A stretch of 64,000 bases of DNA, taken from Rugamonas apoptosis. GTDB taxonomy: Bacteria; Pseudomonadota; Gammaproteobacteria; Burkholderiales; Burkholderiaceae_D. A program made the position numbers and the translations under genes. Positions 9,214 to 15,910 of this stretch are shown piece after piece. Under the pieces are notes generated by a model. That model was not told where the DNA came from. It saw only the letters and a program-made list of their open reading frames with translations, and made no database searches. The DNA lies in contig NZ_JACEZU010000003.1 in NCBI RefSeq assembly GCF_014042355.1, positions 62,001-126,000 on the forward strand. The letters run 5' to 3'. The first letter of the stretch is position 1. Every line of letters begins with the position of its first letter.

Positions 9214-9253
9214 GGAAAGGCTAACAACTGCTTAGGGTGTTGTCAATCTTTCC
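9214..9253. promoter_or_regulatory. Nested inverted repeat, candidate operator of the TumE/TumA pair
   Basis: Two inverted-repeat tiers share one centre: GGAAAG (9214-9219), 4 nt, ACAAC (9224-9228), 10 nt, GTTGT (9239-9243), 4 nt, CTTTCC (9248-9253). The dyad starts 4 bp before the toxin start codon and covers the minus-strand -35 TTGACA, as expected for autorepression by the HTH antitoxin. Confidence 0.6.
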
Positions 9254-9267
9254 AACATGTCTCGAGA

Positions 9268-10950
9268 TCAGAACTCTTCCCACTCGCTGGCGGCGGCGGC
9301 CTTGGCGGGCTGGCGCGCGGCCGGCGCAGGCTTGGGTGCCGGCACCAGTGCGGATGCTGCCGGCGCGGCCGGTGCCGCGCGGCGCGGTGCGGCCGATGCC
9401 TGGCGCGCCATGTCGATGGTGAACGCGCTCACCGCTTGCGCCAGGTCGCTGGCCTGGTCCTGCATGTTCTGCGAGGCGGCCGCCGTCTGTTCCACCAGCG
9501 CCGCGTTCTGCTGCGTGCCCTGATCCATCTGCGCCACCGCCTCATGCACTTGGGCGATGCCGGAATTCTGCTCCGCCGTGGCCGAGCTGATTTCGGCCAC
9601 GATGTCCGACACTTGCTGCACGCTCGTCACCACCTGGCCCATGGTGGTGCCGGCCTGTTCCACCAGGCGGGTGCCGCTGTCCACTTTTTCCACCGAATCG
9701 TCGATCAGCACCTTGATTTCCTTGGCCGCCGCCGCCGAGCGCTGGGCCAGGCTGCGCACTTCGCCCGCCACCACGGCGAAACCGCGGCCCTGTTCGCCGG
9801 CGCGGGCCGCTTCCACGGCCGCGTTCAGGGCCAGGATGTTGGTCTGGAAGGCGATGCCGTCGATCACGCTGATGATGTCGACGATCTTGCGCGACGATTC
9901 ATTGATCGAGCCCATGGTGACGATCACCTGTTCCACCACGCCGCCGCCATCGGCCGCCACTTGCGAGGCCGATTGGGCCAGCTGGTTGGCCTGGCGCGCG
10001 TTGTCGGCGTTCTGGCTGACGGTGGAACGCAACTGGTCCATGCAGGACGCCGTTTCTTCCAGCGCGGCCGCTTGCTGGGCCGTGCGTGAGGCCAGGTCGG
10101 CCGTGCCTTCGGCGATCTGCTGCGACGCCAGTTGCACCGCGTCGGCCGAGCTGCGGGCCGTGCCCACCACGCCGGCGATCTGGCGCAGCAAACCGTTGAA
10201 CGCGTGCGCCGTGTGGCCGATTTCGTCCATCCGTTCGATCCGCACCTGGTGGGTCAGGTCGAGCGACTGGCTGACCTGTTCCAGCGTACCGCGGATATTA
10301 CCGAGGCTGGCGTTGATGATGCGGTACAACTGCAGGGCCAGCACGGCCGTCACCAGCAGGCCGGCCGCCGTCACCGTGATCAGCAGGCGCACGGCGCTGG
10401 TGTAGGCCGCGTCGCTGCTGTTGCGCACTTCCTCGATCAGTTTCTTGTTGAAGGCGATGTGTTCGTCCAGCCCTTTCTTGACGCCGGCCGCCGACAGCGC
10501 CAGCGGCGTGCCGGCCAGCAGCGTGGCGCGCACGCCGTCCATGTCGCCCGCGTGCGAGGCCGCCAGGAACGGTACCAGCGCCTGGCGGTAGGCCGCCATA
10601 TTGGCCTTGTCGGCCTCCAGCAGCTTGCGGTCGGCGTCGTCGTACAGGTGCTCTTTTTCGTAGGTGGCGATCACCTCGTCGAACTTGGCGTGGGCATCGT
10701 TGTAGGTCTTGTCGAGCGCCGATTTGTCGTCCAGGTTGGAGAACACGGACAGGCGGTAGCCGGCCAGGCGGCTGTCGGCCAGCGCGCCCTTGGCGTTGTT
10801 CAAGCCTTCGATGCTGGGGATCAGGCGGGCCTGGACCATGTCGAGGCGCTGCTGTGCGGCGGACAGTTGCCACAGCCCATTGGCGCCTACGAAGATCAGG
10901 GCCAGCAGGGCCACCGACAGAGTCAGGATAAGACGCTTGGAGATAGTCAT
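9268..10950 (-). CDS. Methyl-accepting chemotaxis protein
   Basis: Chemoreceptor of 560 residues. It has an N-terminal membrane helix at about 8-30, a roughly 155-residue periplasmic four-helix-type sensor (4HB_MCP-like, rich in coil-forming residues) and a second membrane helix near 190-212. HAMP and a long signalling coil follow. The hairpin tip [20 protein letters not shown], which binds CheA/CheW, is intact. An Ala/Pro-rich linker leads to a terminal EWEEF, matching the pentapeptide tether for CheR/CheB adaptation enzymes. The ligand is unknown. No other che gene is adjacent, so it is an unlinked receptor. Confidence 0.93.
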   Translation of the reverse strand: MTISKRLILTLSVALLALIFVGANGLWQLSAAQQRLDMVQARLIPSIEGLNNAKGALADSRLAGYRLSVFSNLDDKSALDKTYNDAHAKFDEVIATYEKEHLYDDADRKLLEADKANMAAYRQALVPFLAASHAGDMDGVRATLLAGTPLALSAAGVKKGLDEHIAFNKKLIEEVRNSSDAAYTSAVRLLITVTAAGLLVTAVLALQLYRIINASLGNIRGTLEQVSQSLDLTHQVRIERMDEIGHTAHAFNGLLRQIAGVVGTARSSADAVQLASQQIAEGTADLASRTAQQAAALEETASCMDQLRSTVSQNADNARQANQLAQSASQVAADGGGVVEQVIVTMGSINESSRKIVDIISVIDGIAFQTNILALNAAVEAARAGEQGRGFAVVAGEVRSLAQRSAAAAKEIKVLIDDSVEKVDSGTRLVEQAGTTMGQVVTSVQQVSDIVAEISSATAEQNSGIAQVHEAVAQMDQGTQQNAALVEQTAAASQNMQDQASDLAQAVSAFTIDMARQASAAPRRAAPAAPAASALVPAPKPAPAARQPAKAAAASEWEEF

Positions 10951-11081
10951 GGGGAGGTGTGTTTCTTCAGGTTAGGGAGGGTCGTGCGGGGATGCCGGGC
11001 GGACGCTGCCAGGAGGATAAGTATTGCAGAATTACATTTGTTGGTGCAAGTTTAATTGCACTGCAATAGCGGACAACGCAA

Positions 11082-11112
11082 CGGTCGGGCAAGCATGGGG
11101 TGTGCCCGACCG
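11082..11112 (-). terminator. Stem-loop downstream of the transglutaminase-like gene
   Basis: CGGTCGGGCA and TGCCCGACCG form a perfect 10-bp stem with an 11-nt loop, 46 bp past the stop of the minus-strand gene. On that strand the next bases are TTGCGTTG, only a weak T tract. It is probably a terminator or processing hairpin. Confidence 0.45.
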
Positions 11113-11157
11113 AAATCCTGTCCTGGACAGGGCTTGCATGGCGGCAAGCTTGCCCGT

Positions 11158-11736
11158 TCAGCCGAGCAGTGCCACGTCCGGCAGGTTGGCCAGCACCTGG
11201 TCGTAGGTGGGGTAGGTTTCCAGCGCGTGGATGACGACGGGCAGCGGTTCCACCCAGATTTCCGGTAAATCGCGCTCCATGGGCGGGCGCACGGCGAAGG
11301 CCAGCACCTCGGTGGGCGGCGAAAACCGGGCGGTGACGCCGGGCTTGTTGCCGCGCGCGTCCACGCGGTACCAGCCGAACTGCGGCAGGTGGATGGCGTT
11401 CAAACCGTGCAGGCAATAAGGCCCGCCGTCCGTGCCCACCGTCAGGCGCTGGTAGCACAGCCCGGCCGGGATGCCGTTGGCGCGCAGCAGGGCGGCCAGC
11501 AGGTGGCTCTTGGCGTAGCAATAGCCGGTCGCATGGCGCAGCACGTCGGACGCCTTGCACGTGACGGGGTTGAGTTTGTAATCGGAACTATGGCGGATCT
11601 CGTCGCGCACGAATTCGAAGCAGCGCTGCGCCACGTCCAGCGGCGTGGCCGCGCCCTCGGCGAGCGCGGCGGCCTTGGCGGCCACTTCCGGATGGTCAAA
11701 ATCGATGTACTTGCTGGCGGCGAGATAGTTTTGCAT
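11158..11736 (-). CDS. Transglutaminase-like cysteine protein
   Basis: 192-residue protein with a transglutaminase core. The nucleophilic Cys lies in ATGYCYAKSHLLAALLR, the His in NAIHLPQFGWYRVD, and the following Asp in VDARG completes the usual Cys-His-Asp triad. There is no signal peptide, so it is likely cytoplasmic. Such small bacterial members usually act as peptidases or amidases rather than cross-linkers. ATG 11736 is preferred to an upstream TTG at 11766 because homology begins at MQNYLAAS, although no strong Shine-Dalgarno is seen. It is divergent from the TetR gene, with 130 bp between. Confidence 0.82.
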   Translation of the reverse strand: MQNYLAASKYIDFDHPEVAAKAAALAEGAATPLDVAQRCFEFVRDEIRHSSDYKLNPVTCKASDVLRHATGYCYAKSHLLAALLRANGIPAGLCYQRLTVGTDGGPYCLHGLNAIHLPQFGWYRVDARGNKPGVTARFSPPTEVLAFAVRPPMERDLPEIWVEPLPVVIHALETYPTYDQVLANLPDVALLG

Positions 11737-11866
11737 GAAATGACAAGTTGAAGGTAATGCCAACAATCATACATGGACTCGTGCAGGATTGTTGGCGCTG
11801 ACCCCGCCGGGGCATTTATACTGGCGAGCCTGACTCCGCCGCAGCATCGCATCCGAACTGACTACC

Positions 11867-12616
11867 ATGACCAAAGCCGCCACCGCCTCTCAGCCAGCCG
11901 TGCCCGTACCTGCGGCGCCCACGGCGCCGGCGCGTGCGCGGGTGGCGCGCGCAGGATCCGCTCGCGCGTCCGACCGGGGCGGGCGCACGCGCGAGCAGAT
12001 CCTGCGCGCCACGCTGGAGATCATCGCGGCCCATGGCCTGTCCGGCGTGAGCCACCGCGCCATCGCGGCCAAGGCCGATGTGCGGCTGTCGCTCACCAGC
12101 TATCACTTCGGTTCGCTGGAGGATTTGCTGGAGGCGGCGTTCGATGCCTATCACGCCCACACGGAATTGCGCCGCACGGAACTGGTGGCCCGGGTCGACC
12201 AGCAGATGGGGCAGTTGCCCACCCAGCTGACGCCGGCCGTGTTGACGGCCATCGCCGACACCATGTCCGATACGCTGGCGGCCTACATCCATGCCGGCGT
12301 GCGCGAGCACCGTACCGACCTGGCCGTGGAGTGCAGCTTCCTGTTCGCGTGGAATCTGTCGCCCACCTTGCGCCACAAGGTCGACCAGCACAGCAAGGGC
12401 CTGGTGCAACTGGCCGCCCGCGTGTTCGCCCGGTTGGACAGTCGGGCGCCGGAAGTGGATAGCGCCGTGCTGCTGGCCACCATACGCCAGCTGGAATTCA
12501 CCCAGGTCTCCACCGGCGTGGTGAGTCCCGTGGCCGACATCAAACTGTCGCTGTTCCGCCTGCTGTTGGGCCTGCTGCTGGCGCGCGACACCATGCCGCC
12601 CGCCGCACCCGTCTGA
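11867..12616 (+). CDS. TetR family transcriptional regulator
   Basis: 249-residue regulator. An Ala/Pro-rich basic leader of about 40 residues precedes the HTH: TREQILRATLEIIAAHGLSG, then SHRAIAAKADVRLSLTSYHFG as recognition helix. The remainder is the ligand-binding TetR C-domain. It stands first in a co-directional run (cytochrome c, FAD oxidase, PLP protein, TonB receptor). The promoter gap after it contains a perfect 7-bp inverted repeat, so it is probably the local repressor. The ligand is unknown; it may be the substrate of the oxidase. Confidence 0.9.
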   Translation: MTKAATASQPAVPVPAAPTAPARARVARAGSARASDRGGRTREQILRATLEIIAAHGLSGVSHRAIAAKADVRLSLTSYHFGSLEDLLEAAFDAYHAHTELRRTELVARVDQQMGQLPTQLTPAVLTAIADTMSDTLAAYIHAGVREHRTDLAVECSFLFAWNLSPTLRHKVDQHSKGLVQLAARVFARLDSRAPEVDSAVLLATIRQLEFTQVSTGVVSPVADIKLSLFRLLLGLLLARDTMPPAAPV

Positions 12617-12648
12617 TTTTTTCCTGAGCTGATTTGACAACACATCGG

Positions 12649-12693
12649 TTGACACTGGTTTTAAACAATGTAAATATTGGACGACTGTCCAAT
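12649..12693 (+). promoter_or_regulatory. Promoter with palindromic operator between the TetR and cytochrome c genes
   Basis: TTGACA (12649-12654; a second TTGACA lies at 12634-12639) is followed after 16 bp by TAAATA (12671-12676). Directly over and after the -10 lies a perfect inverted repeat ATTGGAC-GACT-GTCCAAT (12676-12693), the size and position expected of a TetR operator blocking transcription of the cytochrome-oxidase-receptor run. Confidence 0.65.
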
Positions 12694-12721
12694 TTTTGTG
12701 TTGTTCAATACCGGAGCATGG

Positions 12722-13102
12722 ATGCGGAATCAAAAGTCAACCAAGTCGCTGGCCTGCCTGGCGGCGCTGCTGGCCACGCTGCCTGCGCTGCTGGGCCAGG
12801 CCGGCGCGGCGGAGCTGAACGCGCGCCAGTCCCAGCTGCTGGCCGCTAACTGCCTGCAATGCCATGCGCGCGCGGGCGTGGGCGCACCGCAAGCGGGCGA
12901 CGCGGAGGCCTGGAAAAAGTACACGGCCAAGGGCGAGCCGGCCATGCTGGTCAACGTGGTGCAGGGCACGGGCGGCATGCCGCCGCTCGGTTATTGCAGC
13001 GCCTGCACCGAGGCGGATTTCCGCGCGCTGATCCGTTTCATGGCCAAGCTGGCGCCACCGGCCGCGGCCAGTGCTGGGAACGCGTCGGGAGCGCCCAAAT
13101 GA
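12722..13102 (+). CDS. Periplasmic monohaem cytochrome c
   Basis: 126-residue precursor with a Sec signal (hydrophobic CLAALLATLPALLGQAGAAE) and one haem site, CLQCH, near residue 43. A later Met (GTGGMPPLGYC) is a plausible axial ligand. ATG 12722 has CCGGAGC upstream and begins a normal signal peptide; the ATG at 12677 would lie inside the operator. Its stop overlaps the next start in ATGA, so it is translationally coupled to the FAD lipoprotein and is its likely electron acceptor. A C-terminal Pro/Ala tail looks flexible. Confidence 0.87.
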   Translation: MRNQKSTKSLACLAALLATLPALLGQAGAAELNARQSQLLAANCLQCHARAGVGAPQAGDAEAWKKYTAKGEPAMLVNVVQGTGGMPPLGYCSACTEADFRALIRFMAKLAPPAAASAGNASGAPK

Positions 13103-14505
13103 AGCGCCGCACCTTCCTGCAGGCGGCCGCCGGCGCGGGTGTGGCGGCGACGGGCTTGCTGACTGGCTGCGGGCGCAGCGACGCCGTGCCGCAAAGTCCC
13201 GTTGAATTCGTGCCCGGCAAAGCCCTGCCGTGGATGAACTGGTCCGGCAACCAAAGCTGCACGCCAGCCTGGCGCGCGGCCCCGGCCAGCGAGGCGGAAC
13301 TGGTCAATGTGCTGGTGCGTGCCAAGGGCGTGGTGCGCGCCGTGGGTGCCAGCCATTCCTTCAGCGCCGTGGTGCCGACGGATGGCACGCTGGTCGCCAC
13401 CGACCTGCTGAGCGGCCTGGTGGCGCATGACCCGGCCACGCTGCGCGCGGAAATCCGCGCCGGCACCCGCATGCATGCGCTGGGCGCCATGCTGCACGGC
13501 GTGGGCCAGTCGGTGCCCAATATGCCGGACATGGATTACCCGGCCATGGGCGGCGCCATCGTCAACTCCGTGCACGGCACGGGGCAACGCTTCGGTTCCA
13601 TGTCCTCGTGCGTGACGGCGCTCACGCTGGCCACGCCGTCCGGCCAGTTGATCGACTGTTCGGCCGAGCGCAACGCGGAAGTGTTCCATGCGGCCCGCAC
13701 TTCGGTCGGCGCGCTGGGCATCATCTCGCGCATGACCTTGCAGAATGTGGCGCCGTTCCGGCTGGTCGAGACGACGAAAATCGAAACCACCGAGGACGTG
13801 CTGGCCGAGATCGCCAAGCGCTGCGCCATGCACCGCAATTTCGAATTCATGCCGCTGCCCCATTCCTCGCTGTGCGTGACCATCGCCACCGACGAGGCGG
13901 GCCCGCACGACACCCCGGCCGGCGAGGACGATCCGCAAGCCGTCAAGTCGCTGCGTACGCTGTGGCAGGCCGTGGGCTGGATGCCGGGCATGGGCGAGGC
14001 GGCCTACGACAAGCTGCTCACCACCTTCATGGCGGGCGAGGGCACACAGGTGCGGGTGGGGCAGTCCTACGACGTGTTCCCGCATGTGCGCGTGGTGCGT
14101 TTCCGGGAGATGGAGTACACGGTGCCGGCCGAGGCGGGACCGGACTGTGTGCGCGAGATCCTGCGCACCATCCGCGAGCGGCGTTTGCCGATCGCGTTCC
14201 CGCTCGAATACCGTTACGTGAAGGGGGACGATATCTGGCTCTCCATGTTCGAAGGCCGCGATGGCTGCTCGATCTCGGTGCACCAGTATGGCGACACCGA
14301 CCACCGCGCCTATTTCGCCGAGATCGAACCGATCTTCTGGAAGTACGGCGGCCGGCCCCACTGGGGCAAGATCCACACGCTCGATGCGGCGCGGCTGGCG
14401 GCGCTCTATCCGCGCCACTGGCAGGACTTCCACACGGTGCGGCGCAGCCTCGATCCGCAAGGCCGCATGTTGAACCCGCACCTGAAACATATCTTCGGAG
14501 CCTGA
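13099..14505 (+). CDS. Tat-exported FAD lipoprotein, D-arabinono/L-gulono-1,4-lactone oxidase-like
   Basis: 468 residues. The N-terminus MKRRTFLQAAAGAG is a twin-arginine signal and ends in a lipobox-like LLTGC, so the protein should be a folded, Tat-exported lipoprotein. The VAO/PCMH FAD domain covers about 35-210: VVRAVGASHSF, then PAMGGAIVNSVHGTGQRFGS. The ALO C-terminal domain ends with PHWGKIHT, the conserved HWGK motif, near residue 420. Family members oxidise sugar-1,4-lactones or related polyols. With a cytochrome c coupled upstream it may act as a dehydrogenase rather than an O2-using oxidase, which is inference. The next gene starts 1 bp after its stop. Confidence 0.85.
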   Translation: MKRRTFLQAAAGAGVAATGLLTGCGRSDAVPQSPVEFVPGKALPWMNWSGNQSCTPAWRAAPASEAELVNVLVRAKGVVRAVGASHSFSAVVPTDGTLVATDLLSGLVAHDPATLRAEIRAGTRMHALGAMLHGVGQSVPNMPDMDYPAMGGAIVNSVHGTGQRFGSMSSCVTALTLATPSGQLIDCSAERNAEVFHAARTSVGALGIISRMTLQNVAPFRLVETTKIETTEDVLAEIAKRCAMHRNFEFMPLPHSSLCVTIATDEAGPHDTPAGEDDPQAVKSLRTLWQAVGWMPGMGEAAYDKLLTTFMAGEGTQVRVGQSYDVFPHVRVVRFREMEYTVPAEAGPDCVREILRTIRERRLPIAFPLEYRYVKGDDIWLSMFEGRDGCSISVHQYGDTDHRAYFAEIEPIFWKYGGRPHWGKIHTLDAARLAALYPRHWQDFHTVRRSLDPQGRMLNPHLKHIFGA

Positions 14506-14506
14506 G

Positions 14507-15778
14507 ATGGTCACACGCCGTACCTTCCTGGCGGCCGGTGGCGCCGCCGCCGTGGCCGCCACCGCCATCGCCCGGCCGCATGATGAAGGCGGGCCATACC
14601 CGGCCTATTTCGCCGCCATGAACCGCACGCTGCGCGCGCAGCGCATCGACCGTCCGGTGCTGGTGGTCGACCTGGATAGGCTGGACCGCAACATCGCCCG
14701 TGTGCGCCAGTCGGCCGCCGTGGCGCCGGCCAAGACCTACCGCATCGTCGTCAAGTCGCTGCCCAGTCCGGGGCTGATCGACTACGTGGCCAAGGCCGCC
14801 GGCACCAATGCCTTCATGGTGTTCCACCGTCCCTTCCTGAGCGCGATGACGGTGCTGCGGCCGGATGCCGATATCCTGCTGGGCAAGCCGATGCCGGTGG
14901 ATGCGGTGCGCCATTTCTACGCCGACTTGCAAGGCGCCTTCAAGCCCGAGCGCCAGTTGCAATGGCTGATCGACACCAACGCGCGGCTGGCCCAATATCA
15001 GCGCCTGGCGCGCGAACTGGGTGTGAAGATGCGCATCAATTTCGAGCTGGACGTGGGCCTGCACCGGGGCGGCTTCGATGATCACGCCGCGCTGGCCCAG
15101 GCATTGGCCACCATCGCGGCCGATCCGCAGCACCTGGAGTTCGCCGGCTTCATGGGATACGACGCACACCTGATGGGCTTACCGGATTTTCTGGCCGAGC
15201 GCGAATTCCCCAAGGTGCGGGCGCGCTACCAGGCTGCCCTCGATGTGCTCAAGGCCACGCAACCGGCCATGGCGGCCAAGCCCCTTTGCCTGAACGGCGC
15301 GGGTAGCCCCACCTTCCGCCGCTACGAAGGCGACGCGCTGTTGAACGACATTTCGGCCGGCACCTGTTTGATGAAACCCAGTCATTACGACTTGCCGATA
15401 CTGGCTCAATTCGAACCGGCGGCCTACATCGCCACGCCCGTGCTCAAGCGGCTGGCGCATACCCGGCTGCCGTCGCTGGAGTGGACCGCGCCGCTGCTGG
15501 AAGGGTGGAATCCGAATATGGCGCAGACCTATTTCATCTACAGCGGCAACTGGCTGGCCGAGCCGGAGGCGCCACCGGGACTGCATCCCCATTTCGCCTA
15601 CGTCAGCTCGAACCAGCAGGGCTTGAACGGTTCGGCCAAAGTGCCGCTGGAGGTGGACGATTTCGTGTTCCTGCGTCCGCTCCAGAGCGAAGCGGTGCTG
15701 CTGCAGTTCGGCGACTTGCTGGCCCTGCGCGGCGACAAGGTGGCGGCCCGCTGGCCGGTGCTGAGCGCGGGGCTGTAG
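14507..15778 (+). CDS. Tat-exported DSD1/D-threonine aldolase-like PLP protein
   Basis: 423 residues. MVTRRTFLAAGGAAAVAAT is a Tat signal, so this fold-type III (alanine-racemase-like barrel) protein should mature with PLP in the cytoplasm and work in the periplasm. The PLP lysine is probably in YRIVVKSLPSPG near residue 84. Family members usually read RPHxKTHK there. At the C-terminus the metal motif PNHxC typical of D-serine dehydratases is replaced by RPLQSEAV (near residue 390), so His and Cys ligands are missing. The activity (dehydratase, aldolase, racemase or other) is therefore open. It is adjacent to the FAD lipoprotein with 1 bp spacing and clearly in the same operon. Confidence 0.82.
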   Translation: MVTRRTFLAAGGAAAVAATAIARPHDEGGPYPAYFAAMNRTLRAQRIDRPVLVVDLDRLDRNIARVRQSAAVAPAKTYRIVVKSLPSPGLIDYVAKAAGTNAFMVFHRPFLSAMTVLRPDADILLGKPMPVDAVRHFYADLQGAFKPERQLQWLIDTNARLAQYQRLARELGVKMRINFELDVGLHRGGFDDHAALAQALATIAADPQHLEFAGFMGYDAHLMGLPDFLAEREFPKVRARYQAALDVLKATQPAMAAKPLCLNGAGSPTFRRYEGDALLNDISAGTCLMKPSHYDLPILAQFEPAAYIATPVLKRLAHTRLPSLEWTAPLLEGWNPNMAQTYFIYSGNWLAEPEAPPGLHPHFAYVSSNQQGLNGSAKVPLEVDDFVFLRPLQSEAVLLQFGDLLALRGDKVAARWPVLSAGL

Positions 15779-15864
15779 CGCAAGGGATCGTTTCAACCAC
15801 GGGCATTTGACAGCCAGGTATTCAACCGCCGCCATCGATCAAGAGCGGCGATGCCAGCAAAGAT

Positions 15865-15893
15865 AACAACGACAACAACAACGACAACAACGA
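15865..15893 (+). repeat. AAC/GAC trinucleotide tract in the leader of the TonB receptor gene
   Basis: Near-perfect trinucleotide repeats of AAC with interspersed GAC, 18-46 bp before the receptor start. The leader is unstructured and A-rich. Repeat-number change could tune translation, but the tract does not alter the reading frame. Confidence 0.7.
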
Positions 15894-15910
15894 TACCAAC
15901 GGAGACCAGT

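Noticed and set aside
12859..13098. Upstream extension of the FAD lipoprotein reading frame.
   Set aside because: It overlaps the cytochrome c gene; the Tat signal starting at 13099 fixes the true start.
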